Assembly: GCA_019313105.1 (NCBI GenBank)
Contig: JAFDBW010000197.1
Coordinates: 1-31,749 of the forward strand
Direction of reading: 5' to 3'
DNA length: 31,749 nt
Origin: Deltaproteobacteria bacterium
GTDB lineage: Bacteria; Desulfobacterota; Desulfuromonadia; Desulfuromonadales; BM103
Position numbers and translations under genes: made by a program. Of this stretch, positions 7,236-16,913 are shown piece after piece. The notes beneath the pieces are model-generated. The model had not been told where the DNA came from. It saw only the letters and a list, made by a program, of their open reading frames with translations, and did not search any database. How positions within the stretch are numbered: position 1 is the first letter of the stretch; each line of letters begins with the position of its first letter.

Positions 7236-7595
7236 TTAAACAATCTCCTTGTGCAGGGCCAGGATACAACGCCTGGCCTCCAGCAGAGCACGTCCCAGCA
7301 TGTCCGACCGGTCCAGGATCAGGACCAGATAGTATTCTTTGGTCACGGGGAGAATCAGGGTTTGTGTCTGCCGGGTGGTCACGACGATCTCCCGCAGGTC
7401 ATCATTACCCAACCGGTCGACCACCTCGCGCATATTGTGCAGGATAACACCCTTGTGCGCACCAATCACTTTGAGGTCATAGTCATCCATGATGCCAACA
7501 TGGTCGACCGATTCCCCCTCCCAGTCAGCGATAATCGCCCCCTGGGCTCCCGGCACACGTTCGACCAGCGCATTCAGCAAAGCCTTGAATGGCAT
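7236..7595 (-). CDS. Roadblock/LC7 domain protein (MglB-like)
   Basis: A 119-residue single-domain protein. The visible pattern is that of the roadblock fold: helix (MPFKALLNALVERVPGAQGA), strand pair (IIADWEGESVDHVG), long helix, then paired strands (REIVVTTRQTQTLILPVT) and a closing helix (GRALLEARRCILALHKEI). Such proteins commonly regulate small Ras-like GTPases (for example MglB with MglA in polarity control), but no MglA-type GTPase lies nearby here, so the partner is unknown. It begins only two bases after the smc stop, with AGAGG within the smc end as ribosome binding site, and is followed by ftsY. Co-expression with smc is therefore likely. Confidence 0.8.
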   Translation of the reverse strand: MPFKALLNALVERVPGAQGAIIADWEGESVDHVGIMDDYDLKVIGAHKGVILHNMREVVDRLGNDDLREIVVTTRQTQTLILPVTKEYYLVLILDRSDMLGRALLEARRCILALHKEIV

Positions 7596-7597
7596 CC

Positions 7598-10500
7598 TTA
7601 CGCGACCTCTTTCATACAGACCGAAACAAGTTTCGACACGCCGGGTTCCTCCATGGTAATGCCGTAAAGGTTGTCGGCGATTTCCATGGTCCGTTTGTTG
7701 TGGGTAATGATGATGAACTGCGAGGACTCGGACATGTCCCTGACGATCTCGTTAAAACGTCCGATATTCGCGTCATCCAGCGGCGAATCGACCTCGTCAA
7801 GCAAACAGAAAGGCGACGGCTTGATAAGGAAGATGGAAAAAATCATGGCGACGGCAGTCAGGGCTTTTTCTCCACCGGAAAGCAGTGTGACGTTCTGCAA
7901 TTTCTTGCCTGGAGGCTGGGCGACCACCTCGATCCCGGTTTCCAGGAGGTCACTCTCATCGGTCAGGCGCAGCTCCGCCTGACCGCCGTTGAACAGCCGC
8001 GGGAAGAGCTCCTGAAACGTAGCATTGACCTGGTCGAAGGTCTCCCGAAAGCGTTTCCGGGTGGTCCGGTTGATTTTGGCGATCGCCGACTGCAGGCCTT
8101 CCAGTGATTTCTGCAGATCTTCCTGTTGTTCGGTCATAAACAGGTAACGCTCCTCGAGCTCCTGGTATTCGTCGATCGCCATCAGGTTGACTTCACCGAT
8201 TTCATCGATCCGTTTCTGCAGGTAGTCGCGACGCTCCTCAGCTGTGACTTCGTCAAACTCCTCGTCGTACTTCTCCTTGAGATCGGGGTTTGCCAGGTCG
8301 ATCCGATAGCGATCCTGAAACGCCAACAGCATATGTTCAATCTCCAGTTGCAGCTCACGACTCTGCAGCTGTCGCGACGAGAGCTCATCTCGCAAAGATT
8401 GTGCCCGGCTGCGAAGCTGCTTGAGCTCCACCTCTCGTTTTTCAATATCCTGTCGACTTGCTTCAAATCGCTCACGCAAACCGGCAAGCTCCTGCTCTTG
8501 CTCGACGCGCTTGTGATAGAGGTCTTCCATCTCCCTCTTGAGCTGTTTGGCCTCATTACGCAAGTTGGTCTGAGTCTCAACCGCCTCGACAGCATCCTGT
8601 CTCAGCGTTTCCTGGCGTTGATGCAGTTCCTCGCGCAGATTCAGCAGTTTGTCCAGAGCCGCACGACTGCCTTCTTCCCTTTCCCGCAAACTCGCCAGAT
8701 TTACTTTCAGGCCGGTCACTGTCTGACGCGACTCGTTGGTTCGCCCGCGCAGGGTCAGCAACTCGTCCTGCATGCGTGTCACCAAGGCTTCGAGCTCGCG
8801 TTTTTCCGCCTCTCTGCTCTCGCGTGTCGAGGATGAGGTTTGCAGAGTCCGCTGCAGCGCTTCATGCTCCTCGTGCAGTTGTGCCTCTTCCAGGCTCAGG
8901 ACTTCGATGCGTTCCTGGAGACGGGCATCCTCCAGCATCAGGCCGTCGAGGTCTTTGCGATTATCCAGGACACGGATTTCCTTCTGATGCAGGTCCTGTT
9001 CCGCCTGACGCAGGGCGACATCCGTTGCCACCGACTCTTCGCGCAACCGGTCCCGCTGCTGATTCAGTTTGGCAACCTCTGCATCCAGGATCTTGACCTG
9101 TTTCTGCAGTTCTTTCATCTCTCGCTTTTTGTGCAGCAGCCCCTGATCGAGGGCCTGGCGACCGCCGCCGGTCACTTCGCCGCGGCAGGTCAACACGTTG
9201 CCGTCTTCGGTGACCAGGGTGATGCCAAATGGCAGCTTCTGCCCAAAATAGTTCTTCAGATCGGGGACAAGACAAGCACCGGCAAGTAAGCGGAAAATCG
9301 TGTCCTGGAAACCGGAGCGCACCTGCAGGAGTCCCGCGAGAGGGATCCCTCCGGCAATCTCCGGGGCATCGTCGATAGGGCACTCCGGCAGCATGAACGT
9401 ACAGCGGCCTTCATTGTCACGCAGATATTCAAGGGCATCGACGACATTGTCCAGGTGTTCCGGCAGGAGAGCCTGGACACGTTCACCAAGGACAGCTTCG
9501 ATCGCCGCTTCGTACTTTGGCGGTACATCCAGAATATCGGCAACCAGCCCCTTCATGTGAGTCTTGTGGCGTTCATCGGACAGGAGAGTCTTGACGCCGC
9601 GGGCATAGCCTTCGAGATTGCGTTCCAACTGTTCGAGGGATTCAAGCCGTGAGCGCTGCCGACTGAGTTCTTCCCGGCGCTGCAGAAGCTGATTCTCCGC
9701 CTGCTCAAGCTGCCCCTTCAGGCTGACCTGAAGCGCCTGCAACGTCTCACGATGAGTGATCAGATCGCCGCGCTCTTTCTCTATCGACTCCAGGGTGGAG
9801 TTGAGAGTGCTGCTGCTGTTGTGCAGATGCTTGAGCTGTTCAGTCACCGCGACCGCTTCATGATGATTGCGCTCGGTCAGATCGGCAAGGACAGCGATCC
9901 GCCGGTCGGCTTCCTCCTGCTGGCTGCTCATCCGGGTTAGATCGGCCATCAGCTGATAGAGATTCTGACGGGCCTGCTCCAATTGGCTCCCCAGACGATC
10001 TTCCTGGTCCGTCAGGTCCAGCAGGGTATCTTCACTCTTCGCAAGTCGTGCCTCTTCCTCGGTAAAGGCCCTGGCGTGCTCTTCGCGGGCCTCGCGCAAC
10101 GCAGCCTCTTCTTCATCAGCAGTTGTCAGGCGGCGGTCAATTGCAGCCAGTTCGGCCTTGATGCGTTCCTGGTGGCGATCGAGAGACTCGACTTCCCGAG
10201 CCCCGAATTCGAGGCGACTTTCAATGCGCTGGATATCACCGGTCAGCTGGAACACGCCCTCCTGGCCCCGGGTCGCCTCCTTGTCCCGTTCGTCATGCTG
10301 CAGCCGGGCCTGCTCGAGCCCCAGTTCGGCCTGCTCGAGCTGGCGGTTCACGACATCGACCTGCCCGGTCTGTTGGTCTGCAGAGCTGCCGGCCTGTTCG
10401 GCCCTGGCCTGCAGCGCCGAATACTGGCGCAGACCGAACTGCAGTTCCAGTCCGCGCAGTTCTTCGCGGAACTCGCGAAAGCGCTTGGCGCGCTGGGCCT

Positions 10501-11131
10501 GTCGCTTGAGGCTGTTCATCTGGCGGCGGACTTCGCTGATAATGTCACTGAGGCGCAGCAGGTTCTGACGGGTCGCTTCGATCTTGCGCAATGCGGTCTT
10601 CTTGCGGGCTTTGAACTTGGTAACCCCGGCGGCCTCCTCGATCAGTGAACGGCGATCTTCGGGCTTGGCATTGATAATCATGCCGATTTTGCCCTGCTCG
10701 ATAATCGAGTAGGCGCGCGTACCAACACCGGTGTCCATGAAAAGCTCGGTAATATCGAGTAACCGACAGGGGGTCCTGTTCAACAGGTATTCACTCTCGC
10801 CATTGCGGTAGAGTCGCCTGGTTACCTGAATTTCGGCATACTCACGGAACGCGGCCGGAGCCAGCCCGGACGTGTTGTCCATGATCAGGTTGACCTCGGC
10901 CATCCCGAGGGGCTTGCGGTTTTCACTGCCGCCGAAGATGACATCTTCCATCAACCTGCCGCGCAGGTTGCGGGCACTCTGCTCGCCCATAACCCAGCGG
11001 ATGGCATCAACGACATTACTCTTGCCGCAGCCGTTGGGACCGACAATCGAGGTTATGCCATCATCGAAATCGAGGAATGTCCGCTCGACAAATGATTTAA
11101 ACCCTGTAATTTCAATACGTTTTATTTTCAT
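7598..11131 (-). CDS. smc: Chromosome segregation protein SMC
   Basis: Condensin ATPase that, with ScpA and ScpB, folds and resolves replicated chromosomes. The protein of about 1,177 residues begins MKIKRIEITGFKSF and has Walker A GPNGCGKSNVVDAIRW, a first coiled-coil arm, a hinge near the middle (about 505-650, with KYEAAIEAVLGERVQAL and GEVTGGGRQAL), the returning arm, and the C-terminal head with ABC signature LLSGGEKALTAVAM and Walker B FCLLDEVDSPLDDANIGRF. Length is normal. The start at 11131 is favoured by homology; an in-frame ATG at 11152 adds seven residues and has AGGGG nine bases upstream, so it remains possible. scpA and scpB are not in this window. Confidence 0.96.
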   Translation of the reverse strand: MKIKRIEITGFKSFVERTFLDFDDGITSIVGPNGCGKSNVVDAIRWVMGEQSARNLRGRLMEDVIFGGSENRKPLGMAEVNLIMDNTSGLAPAAFREYAEIQVTRRLYRNGESEYLLNRTPCRLLDITELFMDTGVGTRAYSIIEQGKIGMIINAKPEDRRSLIEEAAGVTKFKARKKTALRKIEATRQNLLRLSDIISEVRRQMNSLKRQAQRAKRFREFREELRGLELQFGLRQYSALQARAEQAGSSADQQTGQVDVVNRQLEQAELGLEQARLQHDERDKEATRGQEGVFQLTGDIQRIESRLEFGAREVESLDRHQERIKAELAAIDRRLTTADEEEAALREAREEHARAFTEEEARLAKSEDTLLDLTDQEDRLGSQLEQARQNLYQLMADLTRMSSQQEEADRRIAVLADLTERNHHEAVAVTEQLKHLHNSSSTLNSTLESIEKERGDLITHRETLQALQVSLKGQLEQAENQLLQRREELSRQRSRLESLEQLERNLEGYARGVKTLLSDERHKTHMKGLVADILDVPPKYEAAIEAVLGERVQALLPEHLDNVVDALEYLRDNEGRCTFMLPECPIDDAPEIAGGIPLAGLLQVRSGFQDTIFRLLAGACLVPDLKNYFGQKLPFGITLVTEDGNVLTCRGEVTGGGRQALDQGLLHKKREMKELQKQVKILDAEVAKLNQQRDRLREESVATDVALRQAEQDLHQKEIRVLDNRKDLDGLMLEDARLQERIEVLSLEEAQLHEEHEALQRTLQTSSSTRESREAEKRELEALVTRMQDELLTLRGRTNESRQTVTGLKVNLASLREREEGSRAALDKLLNLREELHQRQETLRQDAVEAVETQTNLRNEAKQLKREMEDLYHKRVEQEQELAGLRERFEASRQDIEKREVELKQLRSRAQSLRDELSSRQLQSRELQLEIEHMLLAFQDRYRIDLANPDLKEKYDEEFDEVTAEERRDYLQKRIDEIGEVNLMAIDEYQELEERYLFMTEQQEDLQKSLEGLQSAIAKINRTTRKRFRETFDQVNATFQELFPRLFNGGQAELRLTDESDLLETGIEVVAQPPGKKLQNVTLLSGGEKALTAVAMIFSIFLIKPSPFCLLDEVDSPLDDANIGRFNEIVRDMSESSQFIIITHNKRTMEIADNLYGITMEEPGVSKLVSVCMKEVA

Positions 11132-11190
11132 TGGGATCACTGCAGAGACCATGGCAAAATGCCCCTGATGCCCTGCTTAAGTAACCGGCG

Positions 11191-11219
11191 ATGTTAGCAA
11201 GCTATGACAACGCTGTAAA
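11191..11219 (-). promoter_or_regulatory. smc promoter
   Basis: On the minus strand -35 TTTACA (11219-11214), a 17-bp spacer and -10 TAACAT (11196-11191) lie about 40-60 bp before smc. It would drive smc, the roadblock gene and ftsY leftward. Confidence 0.55.
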
Positions 11220-11304
11220 GCAGATTTAATGTCTCGAAGGCTACGGTTTTTGAGTCAATAAGGTTGCCCTTAAAGGTTCCTGCCGTTATCTTGTTTTTAC
11301 GATC

Positions 11305-12207
11305 ATGACTGCATGGAAAATCAACCTCATAGAGGCGGGACTCCCTCTGCCTGATGCGATCACCTTGAGGGTGCCGTCTGCTCCCATTGGCTTTGTCCGT
11401 AAACTATGCAAAAAACAGCGAGTTGTGGTCGGTGATCAGATCGGCGATATAAGCCGGACAGTTCAATACGGAGAACAGGTCCTGATAAAATCATCCGAGC
11501 GCTGGCTTGAGTTATTGGAACGCTCACCGGTTCAACCTGCCGAGATCCTTTACGAAGACACGGAATGCCTGGTCATCAACAAACCGTCAGGGCTGGCTGT
11601 GCACCATGCCCATGGGCACGACGATGACCTGAAATCCCGGTTACAGAATTTTCTGCAACAGCGCAGGGAAAGATTTCAGCTGGCACCGATCCATCGGCTC
11701 GATGCGGGCACCTCCGGAGCCATACTGTTTGGTAAAGGAAAAAAGGCCACCGGCCAGCTTGGCCAGGAGCTGATGGCAGGAGGAATCACCAAACGATACC
11801 TGGCGCTTGTACAGGGTGTTGTCGACGAGGCTGGCGAGTTGACTACCCCGGTCCTCGCAAAGGGGCGCATGAAAGCCGCACTGACCAGATTCCGGCCAAT
11901 AGACAACAACGGTTGGACGACACTCCTTGAGCTCGAACTGGTCACCGGTCGGCGACATCAGATCCGCAAGCAGCTGTCAGAAGCTGGCTGGCCGATCATC
12001 GGTGACAGCCGTTATCATCAAAGACCCAGAGTGGCCGCTGAGCGGCTCTTGTTGCATTGCCGCTTTCTGGCCTACCGAAACCCGGTCAGTGGCCGCATGA
12101 TTGAAGTCGTCAGCCCCCTGCCAGAAGACTTTATCGCAGAACTTTCGAGGCTTGGCTTGCCCACTCGTGACCTCTCGGGATTGATTCGACAAAATACTGC
12201 CACATGA
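11305..12207 (+). CDS. RluA-family RNA pseudouridine synthase
   Basis: Isomerises specific uridines in rRNA or tRNA to pseudouridine. The 300-residue protein has an N-terminal S4-like region (about 1-75, with RKLCKKQRVVVGD) and a catalytic domain starting at EILYEDTECLVINKPSGLAVH. Motif II is HRLDAGTSGAILFGK, with Asp133 as the expected catalytic residue, and the later motif is ELELVTGRRHQIRKQLSEAGWPIIGD. The target uridine cannot be told from sequence; RluC/RluD-type rRNA modification is possible. It is divergent from smc. No clear ribosome binding site precedes the ATG, and no better in-frame start is available. Confidence 0.9.
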   Translation: MTAWKINLIEAGLPLPDAITLRVPSAPIGFVRKLCKKQRVVVGDQIGDISRTVQYGEQVLIKSSERWLELLERSPVQPAEILYEDTECLVINKPSGLAVHHAHGHDDDLKSRLQNFLQQRRERFQLAPIHRLDAGTSGAILFGKGKKATGQLGQELMAGGITKRYLALVQGVVDEAGELTTPVLAKGRMKAALTRFRPIDNNGWTTLLELELVTGRRHQIRKQLSEAGWPIIGDSRYHQRPRVAAERLLLHCRFLAYRNPVSGRMIEVVSPLPEDFIAELSRLGLPTRDLSGLIRQNTAT

Positions 12208-12279
12208 CTGTAAATACAGGTATAATGTCTTGCGAGACAGAGGCCTTCAACCCTAAACAAATGGCACACTACTCCCACC

Positions 12280-13653
12280 ATGCCAGTAGCTGACCAACAA
12301 CAAAGGACAGCCCTGCACAGACGCGCCGCGCTCAAGACAGCTGCCTTATATGCAGTTGTCGCCTGCCTTTGGATCTACTTATCCGACATGTTCCTGGAGC
12401 TGTTCATCCAGGATCCGCGTCAGCTGACCCAGGCACAAACGATCAAGGGCGCACTGTACGTCATCGTGACGTCAGCTCTTCTTTACCTGTACCTAGGCCA
12501 TTGTCTGCAATCCCTGCGCAAGCAAGAAGATCGGTTGAAAGAAGAGCAGGAACGTATCCAGCAGGAGGTCGCGGAACGTTTTCAACAGCTCAACACCCTG
12601 TTCAACTCGATGAATGCAGTCGTTTATGTCGCCGACATGGAAACCTACGAGCTGTTGTATGTCAACAAGTGTGCTATTGAGCATTTCGGCTCTAGCTGGC
12701 AGGGACGCAAATGTTTTCACTACCTCCAGTCGGGCATAGAGGAGCCTTGTGCCTTTTGCACAAACCCTCAACTTCTTACCAACGGTGAGCCTGGCGATAC
12801 GGTCACATGGGAATTTGAAAACCTGAAGAACCATCGCTGGTATGAATGTTTTGACAAGGCCATCCTCTGGACCAACGGCAGGCTTGCACGCCTGGAAATT
12901 GCTTTCGATATCACGGAGCGCAAGGAGCTCGAAAGGATCAAGGACGAGCTGCTCTCTTCCATAAGTCATGAAATGCGAACCCCGCTGACAGCAATCAGTG
13001 GATTTGCCGAACTGCTGCTGAACGAAGAAGAGCTGCCGCAGCACCACCGCAAGCACCTCGAAATCGTCCTCCGCGAAGCAGAAAAACTGTCCGAGTTGAT
13101 CAACAGGTTCCTCGATGCACGACGGCTGAAAATTAACCGATCACGGATCAATTACCGGGATCTTGTTGTTGCTGAACTGCTGGAGAAAGCGCTGCAGGGC
13201 ACCCGTTACTGTAAAGCGAAGCACGACATCCGCATTGACTGCGAGGCTGATGTCATGGTGTTCGGCAACAGCAAGGAACTCATCCAGGTTTTCTCGCAAT
13301 TGCTCGAAAATGCCTGCCGCTACTCTCCCGAAGGGGGCGAGATCGTTGTCCGGGCAGAGACCGTTGCCGACGAAACCATTCTCTGCTTTTCTGATCTGGG
13401 CCTCGGCATTCCGCATCACGAACTGGACAATATTTTTCAGCCCTTTCACCGCTTGGATACTGGCGACAGACGCCGTACGGGCGGCGTCGGCCTCGGTCTG
13501 AGTGTGGCAAATGAAATCATTTCTTTGCATGGCGGCGAGATCCGTGTCGAAAGCACTCCGGGTAAAGGCAGCACATTCAAAATTATATTACCTTTGCCAA
13601 ACCGGAGGGCAACAGCCCCTGACATCGAAAGCACCGGACCGGGCCAGACATGA
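12280..13653 (+). CDS. membrane PAS-domain sensor histidine kinase
   Basis: A 457-residue two-component sensor. Layout: two membrane helices (about 20-42 and 55-75) with a short periplasmic loop, a coiled linker (76-105), one PAS domain (about 105-215), HisKA with SISHEMRTPL (phospho-acceptor His230), and a complete ATPase domain: N box LLENACRYSP (Asn344), G1 DLGLGIP, F box IFQPFHR, G2 GVGLGLSV. The PAS domain carries a cysteine cluster, Cys145-x11-Cys157-x2-Cys160, as seen in several anaerobe PAS kinases and suggestive of metal or redox sensing (inference). No response regulator gene is adjacent, so it is an orphan kinase in this window. Its stop overlaps the next start (ATGA). No good ribosome binding site precedes its own ATG. 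Confidence 0.9.
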   Translation: MPVADQQQRTALHRRAALKTAALYAVVACLWIYLSDMFLELFIQDPRQLTQAQTIKGALYVIVTSALLYLYLGHCLQSLRKQEDRLKEEQERIQQEVAERFQQLNTLFNSMNAVVYVADMETYELLYVNKCAIEHFGSSWQGRKCFHYLQSGIEEPCAFCTNPQLLTNGEPGDTVTWEFENLKNHRWYECFDKAILWTNGRLARLEIAFDITERKELERIKDELLSSISHEMRTPLTAISGFAELLLNEEELPQHHRKHLEIVLREAEKLSELINRFLDARRLKINRSRINYRDLVVAELLEKALQGTRYCKAKHDIRIDCEADVMVFGNSKELIQVFSQLLENACRYSPEGGEIVVRAETVADETILCFSDLGLGIPHHELDNIFQPFHRLDTGDRRRTGGVGLGLSVANEIISLHGGEIRVESTPGKGSTFKIILPLPNRRATAPDIESTGPGQT

Positions 13654-16600
13654 CCAACAATTCGCCGAAATCCTCATCAACCAGACGTCGCCGGGTGCTC
13701 TCAGGCCTACTGGTCATATGCGTCCTGGTCGGGTCATGGGTTGCTTATTTCCTTGCCAACTTTGACCTTAACGATTACCGGAAATACCTGGAAGGGGAGC
13801 TTTCCAGCCTGCTGTCCCTTCCTGCCAGGATCGACAGCATCCACTACAACTTTCATGAAACCAATCTTGCCCTGCACTTGAACGGTCTGCAGCTTGGCGA
13901 CGAAAAGTCGCTGATCCAAATCAACGCTCCGGACACCATGATTGATCTGCAATGGCGAGGGCTGTTCGTGCAGGAATTCAGGTTCATCAGGATCAGACTG
14001 ACCCAACCGGAAGTATGGGTCAGACGCGCGGCAGAAGAAGATGAGAGCTTTACGAAGCCGCCGACACCCTTGATAGACGGCGAGTCGGTCCTCTACAACA
14101 CCAGTATCGGGGCCTTCGATATTATCGACGGCACAGTACACATTGACGCGCCGGATTCAGCACCGGCACAAGCAGAAGTGCTGATTACCGGACTCCGGGG
14201 CGAACTGACTGAAATCCGCTTGAACCAACTCTCCAGAATTCTCCTTGACGGTGAAATGCAACTTCCCGGGCAGAGCGTTCCCAGTTCCTGGCGATTACTC
14301 GGCGGCGCCTCTTTGAGTCTTGATGACAGCAAAGGCTTGACCGCTGAAACCGACCTGCTCCTGGATGTCAAGAAGTTGGACCTCAATGCGCTCAGCGCGA
14401 TCTTGACAAGCAAAACCAAAAAGTTTCACCTTGCCGGTCGCTGTGACCTGAAGCTGCGAATCGAAGGGCCCCTTCGGGAGGCTATCGATTTTCAGATCGG
14501 ATTGTCGTCGGACATGGTTGAGGTCTTGCCAGACCCTGTTTACACCAGGCCTGTTTCCTTTAAGAATCTTCTTGCCAGCGGCCGACTTCTCACTGATGAA
14601 AACCGGTCTGCGATCAGAAACCTGTCGCTTAAAGTCGATGAAGCCCTGCTCGCCGGAGAAATCGAATGGGCCGCACCAAAACAGCCTTTTTCAGCAAGGA
14701 TTGTCCTCGCCAACAGCCGCCTGACCGTACCTCAGATCAAGCAATGGATTCCCGATATTCATGAATCATGGGGTAGAATCCGTAAGCATCTCCAGAGCCG
14801 TGGACAGGTACAATTCGAAACCGTCGAAATACAGATCCTTGAAGGCAAAGATACTCGCAAGAACTGGCAACTGGACAGGCTGAAAGGTGAAGTACAATCT
14901 ATCGCGTGGCAGTTTGAAGGAGCTCCGGAGCTTGAGATCAGGTCACTACCTTTCGATCTGGAAGATGGCGGCTGGCGGATCAGTGATGGTCTTTTGCATA
15001 TGGGCTCTCTGGATATCACTGCTGGCGGTCATGGTGAATACGGCAAAGGCGACTTCACGGTCACATCTCTTGACTTTAATGGAGAGGCCTTGCCCGAGCG
15101 TCTGCTTAGCGACTGGTATATACCGCAAGGGGCGTTGACAACCGAAGGGAAAGCGGCCGTCAGCGGACACATGCAAGGGACCTACAAGCAACTGGCCATA
15201 GACCTGCAGGCAGATTTGTCACATCTCTACCTGAATCACCCGGCCGGGCTGAAATTGGCTCCCGACCAGCAAGACAAACTGAACATCCACGCAACGCTCT
15301 CCCCGGGAAAGATTACTCTGGACCACGGGTCGATCAAATGGTCGGCAGCAAAAGGGCATATTACCGGAAGCTACCTCACCGGAAATCCGAACAGTCTTGC
15401 CCTTGATGCGTTACTGACGATCGACGACCTGACCAGATTGGCAGAAGCGCTGCCGCTACTCGACAAACTGCAGCTACATGGGCAGGCTGAACTCAGTATT
15501 TCGCAGCGCGGCAGGCGCGATGCGAACCGGCCAACAATGTCGCTGACACTGCGCGATGCCGGCCTCAGGGCAACCAGGCATATTGCAGACCTCAAACTGA
15601 TCAACGGCCGCATAAACGTGACACCTGACGGACTGGACACGGAAAACCTGCGTGTCCATCTCGGCGAATCGCCAATGACAGTCAAGGCCGTGCTTGCGGA
15701 CTTCACCGACCCGCGCCTGTCCCTGGATGTCAAGGGACCGACCGTGAGGGCGCAAGACGTCGTTTTCTACTCGGATAAAGCCCTGCTGCGTGACGTCAAC
15801 GGTCACCTGGAGATCGACAGAGATGGCCTGTTGTTTGCGCCGGTTGACGTGCGTCTGGACGGTGGGACACACGCCTCGTTGAACGGCACGATCGGCTTCA
15901 AGCCCCCTTATCCAGTCAAGCTGGACATCACATCAGACTTCGCCCTGATCAGTGAAGTGATCAATCTCTGGTCCAACCGGTCGACAGCAAATCAGAAATC
16001 CACTGAGACGGACAGCTCCGTATCCCCATCCCCCAGGCCGCAGCCCGAGATAAGAATCACTGCCCACATCAAGCAAGGGGATCTTTATGGCATGGCGTTT
16101 CACGACGCCTCCGGCGTTATCGTTCCAACCCGGGGCCGCCTGGTTATCCATCCGCTCGACTTTTCAGTTGGTGAGGGGTATTGCAATGCACAGGTCCTGA
16201 CAGACTTCGTCAAAGGTGGGCCTTCCCATTTAAGGATTTCCGGGCACGCGGAAGACGTCGATGCCCTGGAAGTCTACCGGGAACTGTTGAATCAGGAGAA
16301 TATCGTCCGTGGCGCGTTACGCGGCGACTTTTACCTGACCGGCGATATCGGCAGCAACTTCCTGCCCTCTTCCTTTGGCAGATTCAGCATTCAGATCAGA
16401 GATGGCGTGCTCCACGAGTTTCCTGTTCTGAGCAAGGTATTCTCTCTGCTGAACGTGTCCCAAATCTTTGCCCTGCAGTTGCCGGACATGGATTTGGAGG
16501 GAATGCCCTACGAAAGCCTGACCGCGAATTTTCAACTGGACAATGGAATACTCAAAAGCGAAGACCTGACGATCCGCAGCGAAGCAATGAACCAGTCCTA

Positions 16601-16907
16601 TACCGGTCAGGTTGACCTGGTAAGCAAGGAGATCGACACGGCCATGGCGATTCATCCTCTCGGCACGGTCGACAAGATCGTTTCCAAGGTCCCGGTGGCC
16701 GGCTGGCTGTTGACCGGTGAAGACAAGGCCCTGTTGACAGCACATTTCCGTATCAGCGGCAAGATCGGCGACGTATCGGTCATGATCATGCCTCTGGACA
16801 TGCTCACGGAACCGACGATTGGACTGCTGAGGCGGGCTCTTGGACTGCCTTTCAAGCTCATAGAAGATCCCCAGATCCTCTGGGGTGGCGATTCAGATAA
16901 GGAGTAA
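13650..16907 (+). CDS. AsmA-like giant envelope protein (YhdP/DUF3971-related)
   Basis: A 1,085-residue protein with one N-terminal membrane helix (about 13-35, after NSPKSSSTRRRRVLSG), then a long beta-rich periplasmic body. The opening after the helix (DYRKYLEGELSSLLSLPARI) and the C-terminal block with GALRGDFYLTGDIGSNFLPS and YTGQVDLVSKEIDTAMAIHP fit the AsmA/YhdP/TamB group. Relatives form hydrophobic beta-taco bridges that carry phospholipids from inner to outer membrane; transport here is inferred. The body contains repeated beta segments (for example LSLDVKGPTVRAQDVVFY). Translation is coupled to the upstream histidine kinase by a 4-nt overlap. It converges on ubiE with six bases between stops. 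Confidence 0.82.
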   Translation: MTNNSPKSSSTRRRRVLSGLLVICVLVGSWVAYFLANFDLNDYRKYLEGELSSLLSLPARIDSIHYNFHETNLALHLNGLQLGDEKSLIQINAPDTMIDLQWRGLFVQEFRFIRIRLTQPEVWVRRAAEEDESFTKPPTPLIDGESVLYNTSIGAFDIIDGTVHIDAPDSAPAQAEVLITGLRGELTEIRLNQLSRILLDGEMQLPGQSVPSSWRLLGGASLSLDDSKGLTAETDLLLDVKKLDLNALSAILTSKTKKFHLAGRCDLKLRIEGPLREAIDFQIGLSSDMVEVLPDPVYTRPVSFKNLLASGRLLTDENRSAIRNLSLKVDEALLAGEIEWAAPKQPFSARIVLANSRLTVPQIKQWIPDIHESWGRIRKHLQSRGQVQFETVEIQILEGKDTRKNWQLDRLKGEVQSIAWQFEGAPELEIRSLPFDLEDGGWRISDGLLHMGSLDITAGGHGEYGKGDFTVTSLDFNGEALPERLLSDWYIPQGALTTEGKAAVSGHMQGTYKQLAIDLQADLSHLYLNHPAGLKLAPDQQDKLNIHATLSPGKITLDHGSIKWSAAKGHITGSYLTGNPNSLALDALLTIDDLTRLAEALPLLDKLQLHGQAELSISQRGRRDANRPTMSLTLRDAGLRATRHIADLKLINGRINVTPDGLDTENLRVHLGESPMTVKAVLADFTDPRLSLDVKGPTVRAQDVVFYSDKALLRDVNGHLEIDRDGLLFAPVDVRLDGGTHASLNGTIGFKPPYPVKLDITSDFALISEVINLWSNRSTANQKSTETDSSVSPSPRPQPEIRITAHIKQGDLYGMAFHDASGVIVPTRGRLVIHPLDFSVGEGYCNAQVLTDFVKGGPSHLRISGHAEDVDALEVYRELLNQENIVRGALRGDFYLTGDIGSNFLPSSFGRFSIQIRDGVLHEFPVLSKVFSLLNVSQIFALQLPDMDLEGMPYESLTANFQLDNGILKSEDLTIRSEAMNQSYTGQVDLVSKEIDTAMAIHPLGTVDKIVSKVPVAGWLLTGEDKALLTAHFRISGKIGDVSVMIMPLDMLTEPTIGLLRRALGLPFKLIEDPQILWGGDSDKE

Positions 16908-16913
16908 GCAGGA

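Noticed and set aside
11264..11291. TTGCCC-16-TTATCT as promoter of the pseudouridine synthase
   Set aside because: Both boxes are weak matches and no ribosome binding site follows; not strong enough to list.
12221..12226. TATAAT upstream of the histidine kinase as its promoter
   Set aside because: Good -10 (TATAAT) but the hexamer 17 bp upstream (TGCCAC) is not -35-like; too weak to list as a feature, though it could work with an activator.
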